From contig LSRY02000028.1 of assembly GCA_001643675.2 (NCBI GenBank), forward strand, positions 558,001 to 622,000: 64,000 bases of DNA, written 5' to 3'. The translations under genes and the position numbers were made by a program. Under the pieces are notes generated by a model. It was not told where the DNA came from. It worked only from the letters and a program-made list of their open reading frames with translations, and ran no database searches. Below are positions 11,635 to 23,371 of this stretch, piece after piece; the first letter of the stretch is position 1; each line of letters starts with the position of its first letter. This DNA is from Monocercomonoides exilis (lineage: Eukaryota; Preaxostyla; Oxymonadida; Polymastigidae).

Positions 11635-12416
11635 ATGAGCAAACAAATTGCCAAAGATTCTCAAGAAGCCGTTCTTATCAAAAGCCACAACTGGAAAAAA
11701 TTGATTGAATTATGTATCGATAAACAAGTTGATGTTTGCTTGTATTTTTTGAGATTTATTTTGATGGTCAATTTATGCTTTTGAAAATTTCATTTTCATT
11801 GAATCAACAAACTTTCAATTTTTCTATAAAATATTTTGAATATAAAATACAACAGGGAGAAAATATTGAATATTGGTTGATAATACAATATTTCTGTCAC
11901 CTCATTCAAGGCGAAGGAGATGAAGCGCGTGTTCTTTCTTCCAGAGCTGATTACGCGTGTCCAAAATCCCCGTATCTGGAACAATTGAAGATGATCACTT
12001 TAGCATTTAATAATAGAGATTTCTCAACATATTTCTCATTGTTTGGAAATTTACCAAAAAATGACTCGTTTGCAGAGCTGGCCATTATCGCCCAACAGTC
12101 CGTAAGAGAAAGGAACGCATCACTTCTTGAAATGAATTGTTCAACTATTTCTCTTGCCGTCACTTCAGAATATTGCGGTCTACCTTCGGAGGAAGTTTAT
12201 AAATGTTTGACTTTTTTTCAAAAACAATATTTATCATATTTTTTCCTTTTATCATTAGACGTTAAAGCAAGAGGATGGACTTATGATTATTCTACTAAAT
12301 TTTTTACTATTCCGCGTGAAATCCAGACACAAGCACGTCTTCAATCCACAAAATCTACTATTGATGAGTCAGCCTTTATGTCAGCGTTGACTTCCATTCT
12401 AGCTTCAAGCAAATAA
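11635..12416 (+). CDS. CSN8/PSMD8-type PCI-like subunit, probably COP9 signalosome subunit 8
   Basis: Three exons: 11635-11733, 11856-12204 and 12259-12416. Introns are 122 nt (GTTTGC...CAACAG) and 54 nt (GTTTGA...CATTAG), and the product is about 201 aa. The layout is that of the CSN8/PSMD8/eIF3K domain: an N-terminal helical repeat with WKKLIELC, ARVLSSRADYA, a central ALAFNNRDFSTYF-like helix pair, then ERNASLLEMNCSTISLAV followed by the winged-helix stretch CGLPSEEVYK joined by splicing to VKARGWTYD and FFTIPRE. The SIS...LGL/CGLP...GW pattern resembles CSN8 most. PSMD8 and eIF3K are the alternatives. If it is CSN8, it would be part of the complex that removes Nedd8 from cullins. Assignment is from motif recall only. 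Confidence 0.6.
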
Positions 12417-12676
12417 TTCGTTTTTATCAAATTTTTATTTCTTAAATTTTTATATTAATGTGACAGAACGAAATTGTGTTTTTTTTTAACTGTAACAAAT
12501 TAAATTTGTAAAAAAAATCGAAAATTCACAACTTTCCACAAAAAGATCAAATTACATCATTCTTGTGCTTGTTTTCTTCCCATATGCATTCAACTCAATT
12601 CAAAAAAACCATACTATTTTTTGTTTGCTTGCTTTTGAGTTCTCATTTAAAAGAGAAAAGGAGAAATTAGTCGTAA

Positions 12677-15552
12677 ATGTGGGAAGGAAATTTTCGTATT
12701 TTGTCGTCATCGATTGATGCGCTAATAGAAAGGAATGCTTCACTAGAAACCATTCTTGATGAAGAAGATATAATTGACGAATTTACAATTGAAAATAAAA
12801 AACTCTTGGAATAGTTTGGATTTTATTTAATCAAACAATCTTTTCCTTCTATGATTTAGTGTTTTCTAATGCGATTTTTCTGTTATAGTCTGGGGAAACC
12901 AGATATTATTGAACAATTGTTTCATTTTCTGACTCATGAAATTACGGTGTATGATGAAAAAAAGAGATTTCGATTACCATATCTAGCTGGAGAAATTATA
13001 TCTTCTCCGAAACAAGCAATTCACGAAGCACTGAAATCAGAGAAAGTTCTTGACACAGTTATTGAATGGCTGAAAGACCCCAGACTTCCTCAAGCTGTCT
13101 ATGCAACGAACATGAAGAAGCCTATTATAAATGTAATACTGAGCAATAACGATGCAGTTTGAATTACATTTTTGTTTTATTTTCTTTGCTTTGTCAAATC
13201 AAATTTTGAGTAGTTTTTCAAAAGATGGAAGGAAGAAGCTATTTGTGATTGCATGCTCAAAAAAGTTTCTGTTTTTCCAATAGCCGAATTATTGATTGAT
13301 ATCTTTGAAATTATCTATACTCTTTTTGGCCCGAAAGATCTTGAAAATGTTTGCACTCACTTTTTTTTCTATTTTTTATATCAATATGTTTTTGCATGCA
13401 TATATAATAATTGTAGATACTTATAGAAACTGATTTTGTTTCGTCATGCGTTATCGCAATGAAAGCCCCAAAGCAGTCAATTTCAAATTGCTTTAACATT
13501 ATTCATATTTTGAATAATGTTCTTGGGCTGTTTATTCCAGATCCAATCTTGGATGGTGTTTTTGGGTCTGACCCAGAGGAAGAAATGAATAATCAATCAG
13601 AGGAAGATGAAATAGGGTCTTCTTCTGTGAATCAGTTATCTAGTTGTCCACTTTCTCCTTCTTCTGTTGTTGAAGTGCTGAAAAAATCGTCTCATTTTAA
13701 TGATTTAATTGATTTGTGTTTCCCTCAACCAATCTCATTTGTTGCAGCTCCAAACAGCTTACGACCATCTTTATCACTATTTTTATTTCTTCTTACACTC
13801 CAAGTCCCAAATCATCCCACACAGCAAGCAATATCTGTTGAAGAAATAACTAACAATGAATCTTCAGCCAGCTGCAATGCTATCACATCTTTTGTGTCTG
13901 AAACTGTTGTTCCTCGGCTTCCTCTTCTTATTCCATGGCTTTTATTCACTCAAACTACTTCAGATGAAAAATCTGACGTTCATTCATCATCTTTTTCATC
14001 ATCATCCACTTCACCCACTTCATCAACAACTTCTGTTCTCCCACAAAATGTGAACGACAATCAAAAAAACAACATTCTTTCACTTCGCACAAAGATTGAT
14101 GAGCTGATAGCAACACTTGTTGTAGTTGCACCGAGTGAGCGTCTATTAAGCACTTTTCTTATTCCATATTCAGAGGCATATCGCACATCACATGGAGATC
14201 AGATGACTCAAAGCACTCCTCCCACTTCGACTGAAGATGAATATGGATTCCACACGCTTTTAGATTCATTTCTATATCTTTTCAACAATTATCCATCATG
14301 TTCAATTCTTCTTTCTAGTATTTCTCAGATCTTTCAGCATATTCTTTCCTTGCCTATCAATCAGGAATCTTCTGAAAGCAACATTTTAACACAGAAACTG
14401 TTAGAAGCACTTCTCTGGGGCAAAGAAGAAGAGAAAGAGAATGACAAAAGCAAAGAATCAATTACAAATTCCAAGGGACTTGTAGAGATTATGATAGAAG
14501 GATTTGAGAATGAGAAAATAGAAAGAGCAAGAAGGATGAAAGAAAGAGAAGAGAAGAAGTTAAAACAAAATGAAATCAACAAACGAAAATTGGAGCGAAT
14601 TCAAAGGATATCTGAAGCATCTGAGCAAGACATCGAACACATCCTCAGAGAATACGACGAACGACAAGAAAAACGAGATGAAGAACAAAAACGAATCGAA
14701 GCGGAAGAAAAAGAAAAGGGAATTGTTAGAAGCGTGCTTTCAACACCGTTCATTGCACATTCTATTCGTTTCTGCTCAATTCTATTCGATCCTGATTTTC
14801 CTTTGTCATCTTCATCTTGTGCATCTTCCGACAAACGCAAGAGTCTTCTTTCTCATTTACAAATTTTATATCAAGAAAGAGGTGCAAATGTGATAGAAAA
14901 ACAGAACCGTCCAGCCAAAGTGCCTGTTGGAGAGCAGAAGTCACTCTATGCTCCTCTTATTGCATCACTCAAGAAGAGCAACAATGCACAGGATAGACAG
15001 CTTGTACAGGCGCTTATGTCATTTGCACAAGAGAGCGAGCAGCTCGGGATGGAGGACGGGATGAAGGAAGGAGAGAATGCAGGAGAGGCAGATGATGGAA
15101 GCGAGTTGAGACTGATAAAAGAAATGGAAGAGAGAATACAGAGTGAAGAAGACAGAGAAAGAGAAGATTGGGCGAGAAGCGAGAAATTGGGCCTTCCAAC
15201 AGGAGATGCACTGAAACAGGGAGTCGATGGGAAGTTCCGAAATGGCAAAGCAGAAAAAGAGGAGATTCAAGAAGAGTGTACAAAAGAAGGAAACTCAACT
15301 GACGAGGAAGCAAGCGACTCATCAGATTTGTCAAAAACTGTACGAATGAATGGTAGCCAATGGTTGCTTATGAAGAACTTTAATCGAAACATAAGGAGCG
15401 AAGATGTTTCTTCTTCGAATGTACCTGAAGTGCCCGCTCCTCCAACGTTGGAATCTATCATGGCAGAGCCAGATGAAGAGGATTTTGAAGAGACAATTAC
15501 TCTTGAAGAGATTATGAATGAAAAAGACGAAATTGACGAATTGTTGAATTGA
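12677..15552 (+). CDS. SAPS-domain protein (PP6 / Sit4 phosphatase regulatory subunit)
   Basis: Four exons: 12677-12813, 12889-13156, 13214-13348 and 13417-15552 (about 891 aa). Introns are 57-75 nt and all frames connect. The N-terminus (MWEGNFRI, LIERNASLETILDEEDI, NKKLLEYLGKPDIIEQL) matches the SAPS family start, where LQELMDEDDILQE and NQKLLDFL stand in the animal proteins. ARM-like helices follow (FFKRWKEEAI, PIAELLIDI, IETDFV). The SAPS domain binds the PP6/Sit4 catalytic subunit. After the conserved block, residues about 200-480 have acidic and Ser-rich inserts, a charged coiled-coil (ARRMKEREEKKLKQNE...), a further helical block (YERGANVIEKQ-like) and an acidic C-terminus (EEDFEETITLEEIM). 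Exon 3 needs acceptor GAGTAG at 13213 to stay open. Phosphatase regulation is family knowledge; I saw no catalytic domain. Confidence 0.82.
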
Positions 15553-15685
15553 GCAAAGTATTTCAATAGCTTTTGTTTTGTTTTGTTATAATTTTAGTAT
15601 CATTTCTTTATATTTAAAGACATTTTTGTGAAAAACTATGTTTGAAAAGTATTGATCTTTCCCATACTGGAACTTGCGTGTTTGC

Positions 15686-17639
15686 ATGCAAAGAGAATTT
15701 CCTCTTGTTTTTGTACCAGAATGCGCTAAGAACCAGCAACATTTCGTTATTCAATTTAACCCTCACAAATTTGAGAGGTCTGATATGCGTGATCCAACAG
15801 CAATTGAGGTGACCCAAGTGTCAAGGGGTTCATTAAAACAGTTTTCTATTCACACGCAGCGAGGTTCTCATAATAGTCAGCCTGCAGGGGATGAAAGCAC
15901 ATGTTATGCCTTTTTGCAGAGAACGGTATCTGTTTTTTATATTTGCTAATTTCTCGAAATAATACAATATTTGCTTTGAACGTTTAGAGAGAGGGATATC
16001 AATTGTGTCCATGTGAATCGTGGTTCCAAATGGCACCCGCAATCACTTATTCGACTCCTTCAATTGAGGAAGCCGAAGAGAGTGTTTGCATATTTTTGAT
16101 GAATTTATTTTTGTTGCCAATATCTTTTTTGTATCTGTATAAAGATCAAAGAAGGCTTGCTTACTGTCCCCTTTAAATGGAAAGATAAACTACAGCCAAA
16201 GATCGTTGAAGAACAAACACCTGGTGTGAGCTCTTTTCTGAAAAAGGGTTGTTGAATTTGTTGTTTTGAAACATTTCGTTGTTAATGCTTCAAAATGTGC
16301 GTGCTGCACATGATCACGGTTCATTTAACTTCTAGATGAAGGCGAGATGTCTTCTTCATTTTCTTCAAAAAAATATAAACCATCGGCTACTTCTGCAAAG
16401 ACTCAAAGCTGTATGTCTTTTTTAACAAGCATGTTTTTTGTACAAAGCGAATAACTTGAATTGACGTTTAAATTTTAACAGATCAGTTTCATTCACTTGA
16501 ATCAGACGTCTTCCGCAGCTTGAAAACTGGAGAGCAGCGAAAAGATGAAGAAGAGGACGATCCAGACATGGAGGTGGAAATACCTGATGATGACGAAGGC
16601 AATGTCGATCTGCTGTCGTCTGCTGCAGAAGCACCAAAAGAAGACAAAAAATCGAAGCGGCGAACGTCAACGAGGAGAGGAAGGCGTGCCAGTGCGATGG
16701 ACGAAGAGGAAGAGGATGAAGAAGAGGATGAAGAAGAAGAAAACGAAAGGTTGCTTTCACTGAAGAAGAAAGCAGTGGAGAAAGGGTTTGAGGAAAAAGA
16801 AGGAGAAATGGAAAAGGAAGAGAAGGAGATTTTGGAAGTGAAAGAGAGATTGGAAGATGACTTTGACTCGGATGTGAATGATGAAGACGACGACGATGAC
16901 GACGACGATGATGATGGAGAAGTTTGCTTTTTATTTATTTGATTAATGTTATTAATGAAATGATCTTGTTATTGAATTATTTCTCTTTTTATAAAACTTA
17001 TTCTGTTTTTTTATCTTGATTGGACTTTTTGACATTTCCAGTCTGATGAGGCGATTGATAAGCAGATGTCTCGGAGAATTGGCAGAATAGGCGATGAGAT
17101 CTCTCCTTCATCTTCAAAAGAGAGAAAAGCACGTGCAAGCAGAAACGCGAGGCATGCTTTTGTTTTTTAACTATTATTGATTCATTTCTATTTTGAAATC
17201 GTATTGACTTATATTTCTGTTATTGTGTCTTGCTGAATGTCGAATGCTTCCACATCTCAGACCATCACCAGGCGAAGGGAGAAAACTGAAAAGTCGCTCT
17301 GCTTCGCCATCATCTGTCACCACACCCACTTCATCTCCTACCACTTCATCATCATCATCTTCTTCTTCTTATGCCTCTTCTTCTCGGAATCGTGCAGTAG
17401 ACACACGAGCGCAAACGATGGCGATGGCCACGTCTTCGTCTTCTTCGTCAGGCATCACCCGAATCACTGATGAAGAGTTTGTGATGACGCTCACACGCCA
17501 CCAGCCAATCACCCTGCGCGCACTCACACTCATCTTCTCGTCCAGGCTGAAGACACCAGAGCAAAAGGAACGATACAAACAGCTCATCGGAACATACGTA
17601 AAGAAGACACCAGATGATAAGCTTGTGCTGAGAAAGTGA
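15686..17639 (+). CDS. GTF2F1: Transcription factor TFIIF alpha subunit (RAP74)
   Basis: Seven exons: 15686-15925, 15988-16083, 16145-16223, 16336-16410, 16482-16921, 17042-17151 and 17261-17639 (472 aa). All phases close. TFIIF binds RNA polymerase II and helps initiation. The N-terminal dimerisation barrel is recognisable (REFPLVFVPE..., CYAFLQRT joined to REGYQLCPCESWFQMAP, then SIEEAEE). The middle is a long acidic/Lys region with runs of Asp and Glu, as in RAP74. The C-terminus is the winged helix that contacts FCP1/TFIIB: ITDEEFVMTL, PITLRALTLIF, ERYKQLIGTYVKKT, ending KLVLRK. The start ATG at 15686 was chosen because the protein aligns from there. The intron at 17152-17260 begins GC (GCATGC) rather than GT; this is the only way I found to keep the frame. 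Confidence 0.85.
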
Positions 17640-17987
17640 GTGTGTTGATGTTCCACATTCTGTATGAGATTTGATTGATTGTTTAATCAGAATTATCATC
17701 TCACTTCACAAAAACATTATTCATTTTATTTTTTTTTTCAAAAAAGCAAAGTTTCACTTCACCCGGCGTGTTGCTCTTTCGAAAAGAAAAGCAAAATAAA
17801 ATTAAAAAAACAGCACGTTGGGAAACAAACAAAAAAAAATGAGAGTAATGAAAGGAGAATAAACTTATAAAAGATTTGCAATCAATTAAAATCTAGTTTA
17901 AAACAAAATATCGGATGAGTTGAGTAAAGAAGAATGAAACGACTTGAAGCTGACGAAGTGCAAGAGACGTGAAGAAAATGCCAACAA

Positions 17988-19972
17988 TCAAGCGCGTTCA
18001 GCCACTCTTTCTGCCTGCCTTGAGGCAGCAGTGGTGGATGAGACTGAGATTGTGGCTGGCCTGACCATCAGCAGTGGGTTGTCAGGGGATGTGATTGAGT
18101 CAGTCACTTTCATCGAGTCCAGATACTCCACTACAATCTGCTGTAGTGCTGCATTCTCTGCCTTCATCCGCTCGTACTCGTGCTCAATGGCCATCTTGTC
18201 CAGCAGCACTTTGTTCGCTTTCTTGAAGAACTGGTTCAGCTGCGACCAGTCTGTCGCCATTGAGTCTCCTCTTGCTTCTGCGTCTTCCCCTTCTCCAGTT
18301 GGGCTGGCTGAGACAGAAGAAGAAGAAGAAGAAGAAGAGGCATTTGCAGAAGACGATGGCGCGAGTGAAATGCCCATCGCAGCCTCCATCTCCTCGTCCA
18401 TGCGTGCGAGCCTCTCCTGTATTTCCGGGTCAGTCTCTGCGAGGATGGGGAAGAACGGGGTGACCTTCTCCCTCTCTGTCTCGAGGTGCCTGTTCAGCTC
18501 AGCCACCATAATCAGATGGTCAGCCAGGTCGATCCGCTCCTGCAGCCGCCGCGTCACCTCGCGCGACTGCATCGTCAGCTCCTTCAGGCGCTCCTGCTGG
18601 CTCTCGTGGAACAGCGCCATCTTCTGCTTCAGCTCGTGGTAGTGCTTGCTGATCGCATCCCGCTCCCGCGCCAGCGCCTCGTTCCTTTCTGTGTACTCCT
18701 TCACTGTGTTCTGGATCTTCTTCTTCACCCGCTGGAACTGCTCCTGGTTGCGACGGATCTGCCGGATCAGCGCTGCAATCTCTTCAGCATCAATCTGAAG
18801 GTGGTTGGTTGTGAATAATGGCAAAGCAATAAATTTTAAATTTAATAAGTAGAATTGTCGATTTATTTTTATTATAATAATTATTATACCTGCTCTTTCT
18901 TTGCATATAGTCTGAATTCCTGCGTTTGCTTTTCTGTGTTTGAAATATATTTTTTGTGAAGCTAACAAATAGATTTAAATGTGAATAAGAATCAGAAAAT
19001 AAATTGAATATTAAAAAGTGATAGAGCAAAAAATATTTAACAACCTCCGACAAGGCATTTGTCAAGATATCAATCGTTCTTGTTAAATCAGACTTGCTCC
19101 TCATAAGATCGTTCCTTTGTTGTTCTTCAAGCGCTTTTTTCTCTTCTTCAAATGCCTTTTTGTCCTCTGCCATTTCTTCGTTAAATCGTTGATCCATCAT
19201 TTGTAGAATTTTCAGCAATTCCTCTTTTTGAGCTTCATGACGCTTCATGATTACAACTCTACATATATTAAGTACATTGAAAATAATAGAGTAATTACCC
19301 CAAGATTAAGCACTTTGTTATTATTATTTTATTGTACCTTTCATCTTCATGGGCTTTAGTTATGTCTTCTGTATCTTCAAGCATCTCTGATTCAAGGACT
19401 TGAAATCGTTCTTGTTGGATTTGAATAAGGTTGTCAAGATTGCTTAGATGACTTCTTAATGCTTTTTGATATCTTCATTTTAACAAAAAGATCATTACAT
19501 GCAATGATAAAAAATTCTAAACAAAGAATTCAAACTGTCGCTCGGCTTCTTCCAAATCTCTGAATAAAGATTCGATAATAGCATCACGTTGATCAATCTA
19601 ACAAAATAAACCGGAAGCGAGCATGACTTATCTATATTTAATAAAATGAAACAAAATGTGTACTTTTCTCTCATATGTTTGGCTCACAATATCAGCTTCT
19701 TCTTCAAGTTCTTTCTTTTTCGCTTGTCTAGCCCGCTGTCTAACATCTGCTAATGTAAGTGCGGCATTTCTCTTTGCCACACTTTCTTCATCCTTCTGTT
19801 TTTTTAGTTGTGCTTTTCTTTCTTCCTCCTCTTTTCTTCTTCTTTCTTCTTCTTTCATCAGCATTTCAGCCTCCAATCTGGCACGTTTCTCTTCATCTGT
19901 CTCAACAATTCTTTTTCCCTTTCCCTTTTTTCCCTTTTTTCCTGCTCCTCCTTTTTTTGCTTTTTTTGCCAT
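17988..19972 (-). CDS. DRC2: Dynein regulatory complex subunit 2 (CCDC65/DRC2)
   Basis: Six exons on the reverse strand: 19972-19664, 19597-19536, 19472-19338, 19258-19045, 18928-18890 and 18794-17988 (about 521 aa). All phases close. DRC2 is a coiled-coil subunit of the nexin-dynein regulatory complex that links axonemal doublets and governs motility. Evidence: a Lys/Gly-rich start (MAKKAKKGG), ILSQTFER-like DIVSQTYERK, LRSHLSNLDNLIQIQQ (as ALRSHLHNVDQLLALQ in animals), long charged coiled coils, and near the end ELNRHLETEREKVTPFF (animal: ETEEEKVLPFY), then YLDSMKV and NPLLMV. A Ser-rich insert of (AGC/TCT) repeats lies at about residues 400-420. Its presence implies a motile flagellum. It is divergent from the TRAPPC6 gene, with starts 103 bp apart. 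Confidence 0.88.
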
Positions 19973-20075
19973 CTCAAAATGATAAAGCAATTTTTATATG
20001 AACGGTACCCATCATAACTTTCTTCTCTCAAACAATTGATCAACACAACCCATGACATTTTTGAGTTTTTGATAA

Positions 20076-20771
20076 ATGATAAAATCTTCGGGTTCAGCTG
20101 TAGCTTCGTTTCTGCAGGATTATTTGAATATAGAAATTGTGAATCTGATTGTTCGCACAAGTGAAACACGTGATATGGCTCGTTCGAAACTTGAACGAAT
20201 GGGGCAACAAATTGGAGAGAAATACACTGAATTGTTTGATAAAAACTTATTATCACATTTTGAGTTGATTGTTTTGAATTGCTTTATTAATAGGTTCTTT
20301 TTAAAAACGCCACTTCCGGATTATCAACCAAATTTGAAAGGAGTTGAAGATTATCTTGTAAATGGTTTTTGGCCTGCTGTCTTCAAGGGAAGGTGTAATT
20401 CTAGTGGAATTGATGCTGTTTGGAGCACATATTTAACTTTCAAAGCATTAGAAAAAATAATTTGCAATTTCTTTCTTTTTTTTCAAATGATTTTTTCGTA
20501 AACTTTCAGAAAAAGTGTCTTGTTCTTGAAGATACTCACTTTTCGTGGATATCAAAAATCTCCTTATGTGGTTCCCCGCCTGAGGAATTGAGCATATATC
20601 TTGCCATGCCATGTGGGATATTGAGAGGAGCTGTTAAGGCTCTTGGCTTTCGGTGCAAAGTTTCAGGGGAAACTGATTCAACAGCCGTTAAATGTATCTT
20701 TACTACTCTTTTTTGCATTTATTCTTTTATCATTATTGTTTCTAGGTAAATTTGCAATTCAATTTGCATGA
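20076..20771 (+). CDS. TRAPPC6: TRAPP complex subunit TRAPPC6/Trs33
   Basis: Four exons: 20076-20233, 20294-20417, 20510-20693 and 20746-20771 (163 aa). Introns are 60, 92 and 52 nt and all phases close. Bet3-family subunit of the TRAPP vesicle-tethering and Rab-activating complexes at the Golgi. Matching blocks: VNLIVRTS, KLERMGQQIGEKYTE, the characteristic VEDYLVNGFWPAVFKGRC (animal: MKFICKDFWTTVFKKQ), CLVLEDTHFSWIS, and the Bet3-type AMPCGILRGAVKALGFRCKV, which matches the family's tract for the hydrophobic channel and Cys-rich end. The last exon adds only CKFAIQFA. Length is normal for Trs33-type subunits. Confidence 0.85.
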
Positions 20772-21715
20772 GGGAAGGTAATTGTTACACTTCATCACTT
20801 CATTTGTCTTCTGGCAAAATGTAATTTTCACTTAATCATCTTTTATTTGAGATGCTCTATTTTTTTTTTTTCGTGCAACTGACTCATAAATGTTATGATT
20901 CATTATTTCATTCAATTTTTTTCATAATCTTTTCAAATAGTTTTTGTTAAGCATGTATATAATATCCTTTTGTTTATCATCATTTCATTGCATGATTGGA
21001 ATAATGTTAGGATTTATAGGATAAATGTGTTTGTTGTTATGAAACTCCATATTAGAAAGATGGTCTGTTTGTTTGCTTATCTTGTTTCACTGGATTTTGT
21101 ACAATGCATGCTGATATTCATTAAACAAAAACGATCATTCCATCCGCGCACGACTTCAACAAAAAAGTTTGCAAACAGCAAAGAACAGCTGGGTATTATT
21201 ATGAATAACGCTGGAGAACTCAAACAAGCATCCATTGTTTCAGGAGTGCATGTATCATCTCAGTTATTGCATTCAAAAGCAGAAATAAAATTGATTGGTG
21301 TTTCATAGATCTGTTTCAGTTAACTTGAGATTTATTTCTGATTTGATCATTCATCAAGTTTAAGATAAATATTGATCATAATATATTGTGTGAAGATAGT
21401 TGTTTTATAAAACTTTTTATTTTTCCAAAGCTTCTTCAAGAGTTGTGTTCTCCTGTTAAGTGCAATCGTAGTGTTTTGGGAATGGTTGATATTGAAGAAA
21501 TTTTTGGAATTGGTTATTTACAAAATTTTCTTCAGTGATGGAAATTTTTGATTTATCTCTCATTTATAGAACTTTTTTCTTCACTTATGTTCGGTATGAA
21601 CCCTATTAAACCGTAATAATTAATTAAAACAGCTAGGAAAAAAATACGTTAATTTAAAGTATTAATTTTCCAGTTGAAAAATCCACGCTGAGGAAGTGAA
21701 TGGAATTGAGAATAA
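20772..21715. other. Intergenic with one uncertain ORF (20970-21308)
   Basis: This region is mostly AT-rich. A frame open at 20970-21308 (+) encodes a hydrophobic N-terminal half and a polar C-terminal half (NAGELKQASIVSGVHVSS). It resembles no family I know. It could be an exon of an unrecognised small gene, since sequence around 21310-21320 looks like an acceptor (CTGTTTCAG), but I could not connect it to other exons. The rest shows nothing. Confidence 0.3.
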
Positions 21716-22437
21716 TTAAAACTTGCTGAATTGTTTCTTTGAGTCAGAGCGAGGAATAACACGAATAACATTGAATTTCACTGTTTTCGACAATGGTCTA
21801 AAAATAAACAGAAATTAATTAAAACAAATTTGCGAAACAAAAATGCGAAATTTAAAATGAATAATGAAAAAAATAATATTCAAACCTGCATTGTCCAACA
21901 ATAACCATATCACCGTTGTGCACTTCAAAGCATGGAGAACAATGAACTGAAAGAGTCTTATGGCGTTTTTCATATCTGTTATATTTTGGGATAAAGTGAA
22001 GATAATCACGACGAATAACAATTGTTCTCTTCATTGCTGTGCTTTTGACAACGCCACGAAGAATATGGCCACGAATGCTCACATTACCTGTGAATGGGCA
22101 TTTTTTATCAACGTATGTTCCTTCGATGGCCTCACGTGGAGTCTTGAAGCCAAGACCAACGCTGTGGTAATAGCGAAGGCTCTTCTTGTGCTTTTTGCCA
22201 AGCTGATGTGTGCGCCCCAAGAATACTGTTTCCTGTTTTTGGAATGCTCTTTCGGTCTGAATTAATTAAGTGTGATCATTTTGTTTCACAAAAAAAACCA
22301 ATTAATAATATGTGTTTTCAGAGTTCATCAAAAAATGTAGCATATGAGATAATTTTATTCAGAAACAAAATATAAAAAATATTTAAACATGAATTACATG
22401 AATATTTATTTGTAAATGCTTCTCAAACTTGTTCCAT
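21716..22437 (-). CDS. RPS11: Ribosomal protein uS17 (eukaryotic S11)
   Basis: Three exons: 22437-22429 (9 nt: ATG GAA CAA), 22256-21886 and 21797-21716 (153 aa). Introns are 172 nt (GTTTGA...TTCAG) and 88 nt (GTTTGA...TTTAG). Small-subunit protein. The match to the eukaryotic family is close throughout: [84 protein letters not shown] joined by splicing to [10 protein letters not shown], ending KKQFSKF. The tiny first exon was chosen because it gives [11 protein letters not shown], matching the family N-terminus, and carries the usual donor. Confidence 0.95.
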
Positions 22438-22517
22438 TGATAAAAAGAGATATGTGTTTATTCCTTTATTGGACAGATCAATAATAATTATATATATTGG
22501 TAATCTGATCAAGATAA
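22438..22517. promoter_or_regulatory. 80-bp bidirectional promoter interval
   Basis: Only 80 bp separate the divergent start codons of the uS17 gene and the C2-domain gene. Both promoters and both 5' untranslated leaders must fit here or overlap. The interval is almost all A/T (TAATTATATATATTGG core). No TATA or Inr position can be assigned with confidence. Confidence 0.5.
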
Positions 22518-23371
22518 ATGTCTTACCCTGGACGCGTGCATTTAACTGTATTTTGTTGCAAAAATTTGCCTAAAGCTGATCTAAATGGATTGGCAGATCC
22601 TTATTTGATAATCCGCCTTGGAAAAACGCATTGCCAAACAAAAACAATGAAGAATACCTTAAATCCAATTTATAATCAATGTTTGAAGTTGTAAAAATAT
22701 TTTCCAGTTTTTTATGATATTTTAGCGATGTCTTTAAATTTTGATCCTGCATGGAAATCGCGGGTGCTGATCGTTGAGGTGTATGATCATGATACCTTTT
22801 CATCCGATGATTTGCTTGGCTCATGTCGTATTGATGTTTGCTAAATTATTTTAATTAGTTATCGAGATTTATTTTGCTAATTTATTTTTTTGGGATGTTT
22901 AAGGTTGAAGAATTTATGAATTTCAAAAAAAGAAAAACTGTATCATTCAGTACTAAAGAAGGAAAATATGCGGGTGACCTTGATATAGAAATTTTGTACG
23001 ATGCGCCCGGAGCTCCAAAGCCCACTTCGTCTGCACCCACATCGTTTGCAGCAACTGGCTTCGGTGCTCCTGCTCCTCCTTATGCCGCCCCTGCTCCTCC
23101 GTACAGTTCTGCTGCACCATATCAAACTTCTTCGGCCTATCCTGCACCTGCACCAGGTTATCCTTCTTCAAGCGCTTATCCTCCTCCACCAGGATATCCC
23201 ATGGCTCCGCCCGTATCTTATCCTCCGACTCCAGTTGCTTACGGAGCTGCTCCTCCTGCTTCATCTGCTCCTGCTGCTTATGGTGCTGCGCCTCCTACAA
23301 GCGCTGGACCCGCCTATCCTGCACCTCCAGCATATCCTACACCTCCTTCATATCCAGGATATGGATACTAA
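22518..23371 (+). CDS. C2-domain protein with Pro/Tyr-rich tail
   Basis: Three exons: 22518-22680, 22726-22835 and 22904-23371 (about 246 aa). The N-terminal 115 residues form one C2 domain: VHLTVFCCKNLPKADLNGLADPY (both Asp of the first Ca-loop present), TLNPIYNQ, LIVEVYDHDTFSSDDLLG (Asp-rich second loop). Ca2+-dependent membrane binding is therefore plausible. The C-terminal 100 residues are repeats of Pro, Ala, Tyr and Ser (APAPPY, YPAPPAYP, ending YPGYGY), as in annexin-VII, sorcin-like or other Pro/Gly/Tyr-rich tails. The first intron has two possible acceptors 18 nt apart in the same frame (ending 22707 or 22725), giving 27-nt or 45-nt introns. I prefer 45 nt because C2 spacing is then normal. 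Confidence 0.82.
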
